The translations under genes and the position numbers were made by a program. Under the pieces are notes generated by a model. The model was not told the DNA's origin. It saw only the letters and a program-made list of their open reading frames with translations, and made no database searches. From Blautia sp. OF03-15BH (GTDB lineage Bacteria; Bacillota; Clostridia; Lachnospirales; Lachnospiraceae), in assembly GCF_003463065.1 (NCBI RefSeq), contig NZ_QSCM01000008.1, forward strand, positions 62,001 to 126,000: a DNA stretch of 64,000 bases. The letters run 5' to 3'. This document shows, one piece after another, positions 33,588 through 42,528 of this stretch; positions within the stretch are counted from its first letter, which is position 1; each line of letters opens with the position of its first letter.

Positions 33588-35356
33588 AATTCTCCTTTTT
33601 GCAGCATCCGCCATAAAGTAGTTCGGCTGATGCCCAGCTTTTTTGCAGCAATGCTTTGGTTTCCACCGCATTCTGCCAGAATCTGGCAGGCGATATCATA
33701 ATTGATCTGCTCCAATGTCCGATGAATATCAAAAGAAGAGGAAGCAGCTGCCCGTGGCAGCTCTCTTTTCAGCAGACGACTGACCTCAGAAGCGTGGATA
33801 TAGGGACCGTCAGCGGCGGCTACCAGCTCATTCATAATCCGTTCCAACTGATCGTAATTGCCGGGCCATTTGTAGGACTGCATCTGAGTAATACCTTCTG
33901 CTTCAATACCGATCACTTCTTTGGCCAGTTTGATGTTCAGGTTGCTGATATAGAGGCTGACCAGATTTGGAATATCGGAAAGATGCGTGCGCATGGGAGC
34001 AATTTCCAGAAGAAGGCAAGTCAGCATGTTTAAGGTTTTTTGACAACGTTCGGTCATGTTTCCGTTCTGATCATAACGGAACGTGATAAGAATGCGGTTT
34101 TTATGAGTAAGATTAAGGTCTACAATAATGTTGAGAAGTTCCATAAATTGCTGGTCTGTGAGTGCACTGACATTTTGAAGATAGATGGTAGTATTCGTAT
34201 CTGAAAGTGGAGAAGAGTTGTGGCTGGTAAGAAAATTCCAGCCTTTTTCACCCATTCTTGCACAGTCAATAATCGCCAAAGGTCTGTTTCTAAGTTTACT
34301 TTTTGCATAGATCAGCCGTGCAAGAGATTCTTTTCCTGTGCCTGGTTCACCGACAATAACAAGAGGAGCGCTGCTTTCTGCATATTGTTCAATAGACATG
34401 CCCTGAGGAGTAGCAGAATGAGTAATGCCATAAAAACTGTTATGAAAAACGTCAAAAGCTTCCTCTTTGTTAATGTAAGAAATTCCGTTTTTAGTCAGTG
34501 CAAGAGGAACTTTCCGATGATTGATATAGTAGATGACATAGGTTGCATTCTCAAATCTTTGGCAGAAACCATGAAAGACATAAAGAAGACCGGAAAATTC
34601 CTGATAAATCTTTTTTTCACCCTGTTCCAAAACAGCGTGAAGGTTTGATTTCAATGTACGGGTGACAGCTTCCGACAATTCAGAGAGTTTTGTGAAAAAA
34701 ATGATTTTTTCATTCTCATCAAAAACGACCACAGGCCAGGGATGTTTTTCAAGGATCATGTGTGAGAAAGAAAGTTCCGTCTGAAGCTGATGATGAGACT
34801 GAACAACCTGAATAGCCTGGTCAAAGGCGGATTCAATACTTTCCGTTCCGGAAGCGATCAGAATAGAAGTGAGACCGTATTTCTGAGCCAGAGAGTTTGT
34901 GATCATATCGCATAAGATCATATTGCAGCCTTCCTGTTGTAGCTTTTTTAAACTGGTTTCAGCTTCCTGTTCATTATGAATGGTATAAATATCTATGTTA
35001 TACTGCATCATGTCGCAGAGAAAATGTGCATTTCGCGTGATGTTTGGAAATCCGATAAGTGCATATTTGCTGGTATAGTTTTCAGCCAGTTTAATGGAGC
35101 GGAAAATATCATAGACAGAAAGCGGAATATCCACAACTGGCAGTGGAGTCAGAGAACGGATAAGTTCCGCAGTTCCGCCACGGGAAATGATGACGTCAAA
35201 ATTTTGTTCCGGAAGTCGTGACACGATATTGCCTCCGGCTTCCATATCACCGATAAACACTTCTAATTCAATATTATTTCTTTTGGCTGCAGCCTGCTGC
35301 ATCAGATGTTTGATGGCTTCATAGGGAGCAATTCCCAGAATTCGTATTTTTTTCAT
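33584..35356 (-). CDS. PrpR-N/Fis-type regulator with a degenerate sigma-54 ATPase domain
   Basis: Probable regulator of the divergent catabolic operon. ATG 35356 follows GAGGTGGG. Layout: a PrpR_N sensor domain (about 1-185, with RGGTAELIR), a linker with a PAS-like segment (PWPVVVFDENEKIIFF), an AAA-type domain with P-loop GEPGTGKESLAR (near residue 336), and a C-terminal Fis helix-turn-helix (NQSIAAKKLGISRTTLWRML). The GAFTGA loop that contacts sigma-54 is absent. The Walker B position reads TTIYLQNVSAL without the acidic pair. It therefore probably works by binding DNA with ordinary RNA polymerase. Its ligand may be an intermediate of the pathway. Confidence 0.88.
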   Translation of the reverse strand: MKKIRILGIAPYEAIKHLMQQAAAKRNNIELEVFIGDMEAGGNIVSRLPEQNFDVIISRGGTAELIRSLTPLPVVDIPLSVYDIFRSIKLAENYTSKYALIGFPNITRNAHFLCDMMQYNIDIYTIHNEQEAETSLKKLQQEGCNMILCDMITNSLAQKYGLTSILIASGTESIESAFDQAIQVVQSHHQLQTELSFSHMILEKHPWPVVVFDENEKIIFFTKLSELSEAVTRTLKSNLHAVLEQGEKKIYQEFSGLLYVFHGFCQRFENATYVIYYINHRKVPLALTKNGISYINKEEAFDVFHNSFYGITHSATPQGMSIEQYAESSAPLVIVGEPGTGKESLARLIYAKSKLRNRPLAIIDCARMGEKGWNFLTSHNSSPLSDTNTTIYLQNVSALTDQQFMELLNIIVDLNLTHKNRILITFRYDQNGNMTERCQKTLNMLTCLLLEIAPMRTHLSDIPNLVSLYISNLNIKLAKEVIGIEAEGITQMQSYKWPGNYDQLERIMNELVAAADGPYIHASEVSRLLKRELPRAAASSSFDIHRTLEQINYDIACQILAECGGNQSIAAKKLGISRTTLWRMLQKGEL

Positions 35357-35371
35357 AACCCACCTCAATGT

Positions 35372-35570
35372 ATCATTTTGAAATGATTATAGCAGAAAAA
35401 CGGTGATGTTTCAAATAAAAACATTAAATGTTTCAAATAGAAACACAAGATGGCAAAAAATGACTAAAAAAGACTTGATAAACGAGGAAAAAGTGGTAAT
35501 ATATACATATCAAATGAAACGAGATGTAAAAAAACGAAAAAGGAACTCAATAAACATTTCAAAATGAAAC
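35372..35570. promoter_or_regulatory. Five copies of a TTTCA/TGAAA operator-like palindrome
   Basis: Sites at 35372-35387 (ATCATTTTGAAATGAT), 35408-35422 (GTTTCAAATAAAAAC), 35430-35444 (GTTTCAAATAGAAAC), 35507-35520 (ATATCAAATGAAAC) and 35555-35570 (CATTTCAAAATGAAAC). They share GTTTCA-n3-TGAAAC-like symmetry and cover both divergent promoters. They are probably bound by the divergently encoded regulator. Confidence 0.7.
35475..35502 (+). promoter_or_regulatory. Predicted promoter of the catabolic operon
   Basis: TTGATA (35475-35480), 16-bp spacer, TAATAT (35497-35502). Two operator-like sites lie downstream of it and two upstream. Confidence 0.5.
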
Positions 35571-35586
35571 AAACAAGGAGGAAAAA

Positions 35587-37149
35587 ATGAAGAAGAAATT
35601 AATTTCAACACTTCTCGCAGCCGCTATGCTGGGAACCATGGTGGCAGGAACTACTGTATCTGCTGATGAGGCAGCAGGCGATAATACTTATACCATGTTT
35701 ATGAGAAATACCTATGTAAACTGGATCAAGGAACTGAAATGGTATGATGCAGCAGAAGAAGCTACCGGAATCCATGTGGAGTATGTGGAAGGTCCGGATG
35801 AGTTCAGCGATGTTTATGCAGAAGTTGACCAGAGAATCATTTCCGGAACCTTACCGGATGCGACCATGACGAAACTGTCACAGACCAATGTATACGGTCC
35901 TCAGGGTGCTTTTGCAGATCTGGCTCCTTATATTGAGAAATATGCGCCGAATCTTCAGAAATACATTGATGAGAACCCGGATTATAAAGCACTGGTAAGC
36001 GACGAGAATGGCGCAATCTATGGTTTGGTAAAAGAATCTCCGATTTTTCAGGATTTTCTTGGTTATCGTGCCGATCATCTGGAAAAAGCAGGTATTGATC
36101 CGGCTTCCATCCAGACTGTCGAGGACTTCACAGAGGCTCTGAGAACTCTGAAAGATTATTATGGAAAAGATAACCCAAACTACTATCCGTTGACCGGACG
36201 TGAGGGCGTGTTCCGTTTTGCTGCATGGTTTCAGTGTCTGAGTGATGTTTCTGCCGAGGCAAGTCATGGCATTTATATGTCACATTTCAAAGACTATTCC
36301 TTTGACATCATGAGTGATAATGCATACACCATGGTAGAGACTATGAAGACTTGGTATGATGAAGGACTGATTCAGCCGCAGTTTGCAGAGGGAACTTTCA
36401 CCGAAGGTGACTGGGAAGCCGATATGATCAACGGAAACGGAACCTTCTTCTATGACTATTACAACCGTGCAGAGTGGTTCATGGAGAACGGTGGCCCGGA
36501 GGCTGATCCGGATTATCAGATGGCTGTTCTGGACAACTTCAAGGATGCAGATGGAAATGTCATTGTTGGTGCAGGTGCCTGCAAATATAACGAAGAGTGT
36601 GTAACTGCCGTAAACGCAAATTGTGGCGAAGAGAAGATTAAAACAATTCTGACCTTCATTGATTATTTCTACAGCGAAGAAGGAATTGCTCTTGCCAATT
36701 ATGGTGTAGAAGGTGAAAGCTATGAGGTAGAAGCAGACGGAACCAAGAAATTTATTGCAGATTACACTACAGAAGAGTCTAAACCGGAAGGTGAGAAAAA
36801 ATGGTCCTTCTTAAGTGACCGTTTTACCGTATGCAAACCTGTTGATAACACCGCATTCTTTGCATGGAACGCTCCGCTGATCGCAGACGCTTGTGCAAAC
36901 TACATGACGGAAGATCACATCCGTACCGGACTGAACCTGACCTATACGGCAGAAGAGTCGGAAGAGCTGGCAAACCTGGTAGCAACTGTATTTGATGCAG
37001 AGGTAGCTGGTATGACTTCTTTTGTAACCGGAAGCAAAGAACTGAATGCAGATAACTGGAGTGCTTTCCAGGATGAGATGAACGGCATGGGACTTTCCAG
37101 AATTGAGGAGCTTCAGTTTGAAGCATACAACAATACATACGGCGAGTAA
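35587..37149 (+). CDS. Extracellular binding protein of a LplABC/YtcPQ-type importer
   Basis: 520 residues, as expected for the long LipO/YtcQ group of sugar-binding proteins that partner LplB/LplC permeases. The signal peptide is residues 1-26 (LLAAAMLGTMVAGTTVSA). The mature protein begins DEAAGDNTYTMFMRNTYVNW. No lipobox cysteine is present, as in the binding protein at 15067. RBS AAGGAGG. Several relatives bind pectin-derived or other acidic oligosaccharides, but the ligand is not readable here. Confidence 0.92.
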   Translation: MKKKLISTLLAAAMLGTMVAGTTVSADEAAGDNTYTMFMRNTYVNWIKELKWYDAAEEATGIHVEYVEGPDEFSDVYAEVDQRIISGTLPDATMTKLSQTNVYGPQGAFADLAPYIEKYAPNLQKYIDENPDYKALVSDENGAIYGLVKESPIFQDFLGYRADHLEKAGIDPASIQTVEDFTEALRTLKDYYGKDNPNYYPLTGREGVFRFAAWFQCLSDVSAEASHGIYMSHFKDYSFDIMSDNAYTMVETMKTWYDEGLIQPQFAEGTFTEGDWEADMINGNGTFFYDYYNRAEWFMENGGPEADPDYQMAVLDNFKDADGNVIVGAGACKYNEECVTAVNANCGEEKIKTILTFIDYFYSEEGIALANYGVEGESYEVEADGTKKFIADYTTEESKPEGEKKWSFLSDRFTVCKPVDNTAFFAWNAPLIADACANYMTEDHIRTGLNLTYTAEESEELANLVATVFDAEVAGMTSFVTGSKELNADNWSAFQDEMNGMGLSRIEELQFEAYNNTYGE

Positions 37150-37158
37150 TCAAAACTG

Positions 37159-37195
37159 AAAAGGCGGGGCTGGGCGGACGCCCACCTCGCTTTTT
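37159..37195 (+). terminator. Intercistronic hairpin (attenuator)
   Basis: A 16-bp stem with one bulge (AAAAGGCGGGGCTGGGC against GCCCACCTCGCTTTT), then T. It lies between binding protein and permease, as in the first module. Confidence 0.7.
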
Positions 37196-37229
37196 CAACA
37201 GAAGAGTCAGAAATACAGGAGGAAAAAAC

Positions 37230-38198
37230 ATGGCGGGAAAAAGAAAAGCTGCAGTCGTCAGTGCGGCCAATAAGAAAAGTCTCCCACAACGGATAAAAAA
37301 AGACTTAAAGCGGAACTGGATTTTATATCTGCTTCTGCTTCCGGGAATCTTAAGCCTGATTTTATTCAAGATCGGGCCGGTAGGCGGCATGGTGATCGCA
37401 TTTGAAAAATTCAGTGCCTTTCAGGGTGTGTTCCACAGTAAATGGGTGGGCCTGGATAATTTTGCACGTATTTTTAAAGATCCATACATCCCTAAGGTAG
37501 TAGGAAATACCATCATACTGGCAGTTCTCTCCATTGTTGTTGTATTCCCGATTCCCATCATTTTTTCACTGTTTTTAAATGAAGTCAAACAGAAATGGAT
37601 TAAAAGCACCGTACAGTCTTTGAGCTTTCTGCCGTATTTTATCTCTGCAGCAGTTATGGTAAGTATTCTTTACACGCTGCTTTCTCCGAGCTCCGGACTT
37701 GTTAACAATATCATTCGGTGGTTTGGTGGAAAATCGGTAAACTTTATGGCGAAACCGGGCTGGTTTCGACCGGAATACGTATTACTTGAAGTGTGGCAGA
37801 CATTGGGGTATTCAGCAATCATTTATATCGCAGCAATCAACAATATTGACCAGGAACTGTATGAGGCAGCTGAAGTGGACGGAGCAAACCGTTGGGATAA
37901 AATTTTCCGTATCACCTTACCGTGTATTTCCACATCTATTATTGTAATGCTGATCATCAGCGTAGGAAATATATTCACAGTAAATCTGGACAGGATCCTG
38001 CTGATGTATAATCCGAGTGTCTATGATACCGCAGATGTAATCCAGACGTATGTATACCGAATTGCATTTGAATCAAAAGGTTTCCCGGATTACAGTTATG
38101 GTACGGCAGTAAACCTGCTGAAATCTGTCATTGCCTTTGCGCTGGTAACAGCAGTGAATAAACTGGCAGACAAATTTGCAGAAACACGTCTGTTTTAA
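37230..38198 (+). CDS. ABC permease, LplB/YtcP type
   Basis: Six-segment membrane subunit, 322 residues, with the longer charged N-terminus (RIKKDLKRNWILYLLLLPGI) typical of COG4209. The EAA coupling loop is LYEAAEVDGANRWDKIFRIT. RBS AGGAGG. It works with the next gene. No ATPase gene is present in the operon. Confidence 0.93.
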   Translation: MAGKRKAAVVSAANKKSLPQRIKKDLKRNWILYLLLLPGILSLILFKIGPVGGMVIAFEKFSAFQGVFHSKWVGLDNFARIFKDPYIPKVVGNTIILAVLSIVVVFPIPIIFSLFLNEVKQKWIKSTVQSLSFLPYFISAAVMVSILYTLLSPSSGLVNNIIRWFGGKSVNFMAKPGWFRPEYVLLEVWQTLGYSAIIYIAAINNIDQELYEAAEVDGANRWDKIFRITLPCISTSIIVMLIISVGNIFTVNLDRILLMYNPSVYDTADVIQTYVYRIAFESKGFPDYSYGTAVNLLKSVIAFALVTAVNKLADKFAETRLF

Positions 38199-38209
38199 GG
38201 AGGAAGAGA

Positions 38210-39088
38210 ATGATGCGTAAGAAAAGAAAAACATTTGATATTGTGAATAATACCATTCTTCTTCTGGTTGCTTTTGTCTGTGTGTATCCGTTCCTGTATG
38301 TGCTTTTTACTGCCTGTAGTGACGGTGCGTTTTTACAGAGAGGAGAAGTAAGCTTTCTGCCAAAGGGATTTAATCTGGAAGCTTTTAAATATATCATGGG
38401 AAGCAGTAAATTCCATGTATGGAGTGGACTGCGCAATTCCTTTATTTATACTGTGGCAGGAACCGCACTTTCTATCTTTATTACTTACATCACGGCCTTT
38501 GCTTTATCCAGAGAGAGGGTAAAAGGAAGATATTTCCTGATGGGTGCCTTTATTGTGACCTGGGTTTTTGATGCAGGTATCATTCCACAGTATATTATCT
38601 ACAGTAAACTTGGCTTTGTGGACAATCCATGGGTAATGATCGTTCCGGGTGCAATTAATACACAGTTTCTGATCATCACCAAAACCTTCATTGAGGGATT
38701 TCCGAAAGAGCTGGAGGAAGCGGCCTTTGTAGACGGAGCCAATGACTGGACTGTCCTCACCAGGATTTTCTTCCCGCTTTCGAAAACAATTATCGCTACG
38801 ATCGGTACTTTCTATGCGGTTTCAATCTGGAATCAGTATCTGATTCCTCAGATCTATCTGAAATCCGATAACTACAAGGTTATCCAACAGGTACTGAAAG
38901 AGGTTGTTATTACCGATGCCGGTGCAAGCACCGCTTTTAAAAATGTGATCGTAAACGGAATCACCCTGAATCAGCAGAACCTGAAAGCGGCAGCCATCTT
39001 TATTGCCATGCTGCCGATCATACTGGTGTATCCGTTTGTACAGAAATACTTTAAGAAAGGTATCATGATAGGTGCAGTCAAAGGCTGA
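38210..39088 (+). CDS. ABC permease, LplC/YtcP type
   Basis: Second membrane subunit, 292 residues. EAA loop LEEAAFVDGANDWTVLTRIF. RBS GGAGGAAG. Two ATG codons in tandem (38210, 38213) could both serve. It ends with the usual QKYFKKGIMIGAVKG. Confidence 0.93.
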   Translation: MMRKKRKTFDIVNNTILLLVAFVCVYPFLYVLFTACSDGAFLQRGEVSFLPKGFNLEAFKYIMGSSKFHVWSGLRNSFIYTVAGTALSIFITYITAFALSRERVKGRYFLMGAFIVTWVFDAGIIPQYIIYSKLGFVDNPWVMIVPGAINTQFLIITKTFIEGFPKELEEAAFVDGANDWTVLTRIFFPLSKTIIATIGTFYAVSIWNQYLIPQIYLKSDNYKVIQQVLKEVVITDAGASTAFKNVIVNGITLNQQNLKAAAIFIAMLPIILVYPFVQKYFKKGIMIGAVKG

Positions 39089-39104
39089 CCGGAAAGGAGT
39101 ATCT

Positions 39105-40271
39105 ATGGGAAATTATATTGAGCTGCCGACTTTGACAAGAGATGGAAAGCTGTATCATAACAATCTTCTGGACAGTGTGGAGGCACTGATCCCGAATCAC
39201 TTTGCAAGTGTTCATGCAGCGGATCTTCTGGAACTTCCAAACGGAGACCTGCTGGCCTGCTGGTTTGCAGGAAGCGATGAAGGAAACGCAGATATCAGTA
39301 TTGCAGTCTCTCGGCTGAAAAATGGAGAAAGTCAGTGGGAGGATGAAAAAATCGTATCCGATGACCCGACAAGATCCGAGCAGAATCCATCGTTATTTTT
39401 GACGCCGGATGGCGATGTGTGGCTGATGTATACGGCTCAGGTTTCCAGAGCACCGGAGCACAATCCGCATTTTAACTTACAGTATACAGCGGAGATCCGG
39501 AGAAAAATATCTAAGGATAACGGTTATACCTGGGGACCGACAGAAACCATGTTTTCACGGGCAGGTTCTTTCTGCCGTCAGAAAATACAGGTTCTTTCTA
39601 ACGGCAGATGGGTTTTCGGAAACTGGATCTGTTTTCCGGATGAAACGAGAAACGGCAGTGATATCACTGTAGTTCAGATTTCAGATGATAAAGGAAAAAC
39701 CTGGAGAGAAGTGGAAGTACCGGAAAGTGCAGGTCGTGTACATGCCAATCTGATCGAAATGGAGCCGGGACATATCACTGCACTTTTCAGAAGCCGTTTT
39801 GCTGATAATATTTATATTGCGTATAGTGATGATTATGGAGATACCTGGACAAAACCGGAACGGACCAGTCTTCCAAATAATAATTCTTCGATTTCTGCAA
39901 TCCGCCTTCAAAGCGGTGCACTGGCTCTGATCTATAATGAGTTACGCTTTAATGATGATGTGACAAAGACGGTATGGCCGCATCAGAGATGTCCGGTGAC
40001 ATTTGCAATCTCGGATGATAATGGAAAAACATGGCCGTATAAACGGACGATTGAAATGGGAGAAGGGTTTACCGGCATTTATAACGATATCAATAACAGA
40101 CGTTATGAATATCCGGTCATGATGCAGGGAAAAGACGGCAGAATCCATGCAGCCTACAGCTTCGGAGACAGAAGCTGTGTAAAATATGTTTGTGTGGATG
40201 AAAAATGGATCCGCGGAGAGAAGAAATTGGAAGGCGCGGAGGGTGATCCTTCCATGCCATGTCAGAGATAA
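39105..40271 (+). CDS. Cytoplasmic BNR/Asp-box sialidase-fold glycosidase
   Basis: 388 residues with a six-bladed propeller signature. There are at least four Asp boxes: SKDNGYTW, SDDKGKTW, SDDYGDTW and SDDNGKTW. The N-terminus (MGNYIELPTLTRDGKLYHNN) lacks a signal peptide, so it would act on an imported saccharide. ATG 39105 has a GGAAAGGAG RBS. The open frame from 39072 starts within the permease gene. It fits the broad BNR_2 family (PF13088), which includes sialidases but also Kdo- and Dha-releasing GH33 enzymes. No neuraminate-catabolism genes are nearby, so ordinary sialidase activity is doubtful. Confidence 0.85.
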   Translation: MGNYIELPTLTRDGKLYHNNLLDSVEALIPNHFASVHAADLLELPNGDLLACWFAGSDEGNADISIAVSRLKNGESQWEDEKIVSDDPTRSEQNPSLFLTPDGDVWLMYTAQVSRAPEHNPHFNLQYTAEIRRKISKDNGYTWGPTETMFSRAGSFCRQKIQVLSNGRWVFGNWICFPDETRNGSDITVVQISDDKGKTWREVEVPESAGRVHANLIEMEPGHITALFRSRFADNIYIAYSDDYGDTWTKPERTSLPNNNSSISAIRLQSGALALIYNELRFNDDVTKTVWPHQRCPVTFAISDDNGKTWPYKRTIEMGEGFTGIYNDINNRRYEYPVMMQGKDGRIHAAYSFGDRSCVKYVCVDEKWIRGEKKLEGAEGDPSMPCQR

Positions 40272-40289
40272 ATCAGGGAGGCAGAAAAA

Positions 40290-41444
40290 ATGGCAGTATA
40301 TCAGGTGAAAATTCCTGCCTGTACTTTTGCAGGAGAAGGAAGTATTGAAAAGGTAAAAGATATCGTAGAAAAAGAGCAGGCAAAAACAGCGTTGGTATTT
40401 ACGGATCAGGGAATAAAGAATGCAGGAATTCTGGATTGCCTGACGGAAGAACTGGACAAACTGGGTATCGTTTATCATGTAACAGATGATCTGAAAGCAG
40501 AGCCTGCATATACGGACGTGGAAAAAGCAGTAGAGGAGTCTTCCGCATTTGCATGTGATCTGATCTTTGCCATTGGCGGAGGAAGTGTGATGGATGCCGC
40601 AAAACTGTTTTCTGTGTTAAAAGGAGCAGATTATACGCTGCGTGATCTGTTAAAGGATCCGTCACAGGCAAGAAAAAGAATAAAAACAGTAATGATACCG
40701 ACTACCTGCGGTACCGGTGCGGAAGCTACCTGTAATGCAATCGTGGCAATTCCGGAGGAACAGTCCAAAAAAGGAATTGTAAATGACAGTATGATTCCGG
40801 ATTATGTGATCCTGGACAGCCAGATGATCCGAAAACTGCCAAAATCCATTGTAGCAGCTACAGGGGTTGATGCGCTGGCTCATGTAGTAGAGTGTTATAC
40901 TTCCAAAAAGGCAACTCCTCTCAGCGATACCTATGCTCTTGCAGGGGCAAAACTGATCTTCCGAAACATTCAGGCTGCCTATGAAAATCCGGATGATATG
41001 GAAGCAAAAAACAAAATGCTTCTTGGCGCTTATTATGGCGGAATTGCAATCACCGGAAGTGGAACAACCGCAGTACATGCGTTATCCTATCCTCTTGGCG
41101 GAAAGTATCATATTCCCCATGGTGTTTCTAATGCAATCCTGTTTGCACATGTGATGGACTTTAACAGGAGTGCCTGTGAGACAGAACTGGCAGAACTGTG
41201 TGATGAGGTATATCCGGAACTTTCCGGAAAAAGTGTGGGAGAAAAATCCTGTTATATCATTCAGAAGATCGCAGAGATTGTGAAGACCACCAATATTCCC
41301 ACGGATTTAAGTCAGTTTGGAATTACAGCAGAAGATCTTGATTTTCTGGTGGAGGCAGGCAGTCAGCAGACACGGCTTTTGGTGAATAACAAACGGGAAC
41401 TGAGTAAAGACGATATTCGGGAAATTTATAAAAAAGTGTTGTGA
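40290..41444 (+). CDS. Iron-containing alcohol dehydrogenase
   Basis: Family III NAD(P)-dependent dehydrogenase, 384 residues. The cofactor-binding GGGSVMDAAK is at about residues 93-102. Metal ligands are in VDALAHVVECY (Asp, His) and TTAVHALSYPLGGKYHIPHG (two His). RBS GGGAGGC. In this operon it most plausibly interconverts an aldehyde acid and its alcohol, for example reducing a C4 semialdehyde acid to a tetronate (inference). Confidence 0.92.
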   Translation: MAVYQVKIPACTFAGEGSIEKVKDIVEKEQAKTALVFTDQGIKNAGILDCLTEELDKLGIVYHVTDDLKAEPAYTDVEKAVEESSAFACDLIFAIGGGSVMDAAKLFSVLKGADYTLRDLLKDPSQARKRIKTVMIPTTCGTGAEATCNAIVAIPEEQSKKGIVNDSMIPDYVILDSQMIRKLPKSIVAATGVDALAHVVECYTSKKATPLSDTYALAGAKLIFRNIQAAYENPDDMEAKNKMLLGAYYGGIAITGSGTTAVHALSYPLGGKYHIPHGVSNAILFAHVMDFNRSACETELAELCDEVYPELSGKSVGEKSCYIIQKIAEIVKTTNIPTDLSQFGITAEDLDFLVEAGSQQTRLLVNNKRELSKDDIREIYKKVL

Positions 41445-41456
41445 CGGAGGTGAAAA

Positions 41457-42515
41457 ATGAATAAAAGGCCGATTTTAGGAATTACGATGGGAGATCCGGC
41501 AGGAAACGGACCGGAACTCTCTGTTAAAGCACTGGCAAAAAAAGAGACTTATGAAAAATGTTCTCCGCTTATTGTCGGGGATGCCGCCTGCTTGGAAAAG
41601 GCAGTAAAGATCACAGGATATGAAGGAAAGATTCAGATCCATCCGGTAAAGACAGTGGAAGAAGCTTTGTTTCAGTACGGGACCATTGATGTGTTTGATC
41701 TGAAACTTCTGGATATGAGTAAACATGAATTTGGCAAGATTTCTTCTATGTGTGGAGATGCAGCCTTTCAGTATGTAAAAAAAGTGATCGAGTTAGCTAT
41801 GGCTGGAGAAGTGGATGCCACAGTAACAAATGCTTTGAATAAGGAGGCTATGAATCTGGCCGGACATCATTTTTCGGGTCATACGGAGATTTATGCACAT
41901 TATACCAACACACCCAAATATACTATGATGCTAGCTCATGAAAATCTGAGAGTGGTTCATGTATCGACTCATGTATCTCTTCGGGAGGCATGTGACCGGG
42001 TAAAAAAGGAACGGGTTCTGGAGGTTATCCGGATTGCAGCGGAAGGCTGTAAGAGTCTTGGAATTGAGAATCCGAAGATCGGAGTAGCAGGCCTGAATCC
42101 GCATTGCGGAGAAAACGGACTTTTTGGAAGAGAAGAGATTGATGAAATTCAGCCGGCCATTGATGCGGCTATGGCGGAAGGAATCTGTATTCCGGAAAAA
42201 AAGCCGACTCCGCCGGATACGATCTTTTCCAAAGCTCTGGGCGGCTGGTATGATATTGTTGTGGCAATGTATCATGATCAGGGACATATTCCTCTGAAAG
42301 TAAAAGGGTTTGTTTATAATCAGAAAGAACAGCACTGGGAAGCTGTGGCCGGAGTGAATATTACACTTGGAATTCCGATCATAAGAACTTCTGTGGATCA
42401 CGGTACAGGATTTGATCTGGCGGGTACGGGAGAATCCAATGAGCTGAGTCTTGTAAATGCGATTGATTATGCAGTCACAATGGCAAAAACAAAGATGAAA
42501 AGAAGCGAGAAATAA
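41457..42515 (+). CDS. pdxA2: PdxA2-like 4-phospho-tetronate dehydrogenase
   Basis: Homologue of 4-hydroxythreonine-4-phosphate dehydrogenase, 352 residues. It contains GITMGDPAGNGPELSVKA, HHFSGHTEIYAHY (metal His), GLNPHCGENGLFG, VAMYHDQGHIPLK and IRTSVDHGTGFDLAGTGESN. No other pyridoxine genes are near, and a DUF1537 kinase follows directly. In the established PdxA2 pathway such enzymes oxidise and decarboxylate 4-phospho-D-threonate or 4-phospho-D-erythronate to dihydroxyacetone phosphate. RBS GGAGGTG. Confidence 0.9.
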   Translation: MNKRPILGITMGDPAGNGPELSVKALAKKETYEKCSPLIVGDAACLEKAVKITGYEGKIQIHPVKTVEEALFQYGTIDVFDLKLLDMSKHEFGKISSMCGDAAFQYVKKVIELAMAGEVDATVTNALNKEAMNLAGHHFSGHTEIYAHYTNTPKYTMMLAHENLRVVHVSTHVSLREACDRVKKERVLEVIRIAAEGCKSLGIENPKIGVAGLNPHCGENGLFGREEIDEIQPAIDAAMAEGICIPEKKPTPPDTIFSKALGGWYDIVVAMYHDQGHIPLKVKGFVYNQKEQHWEAVAGVNITLGIPIIRTSVDHGTGFDLAGTGESNELSLVNAIDYAVTMAKTKMKRSEK

Positions 42516-42528
42516 GCGGAGGCAGCCT

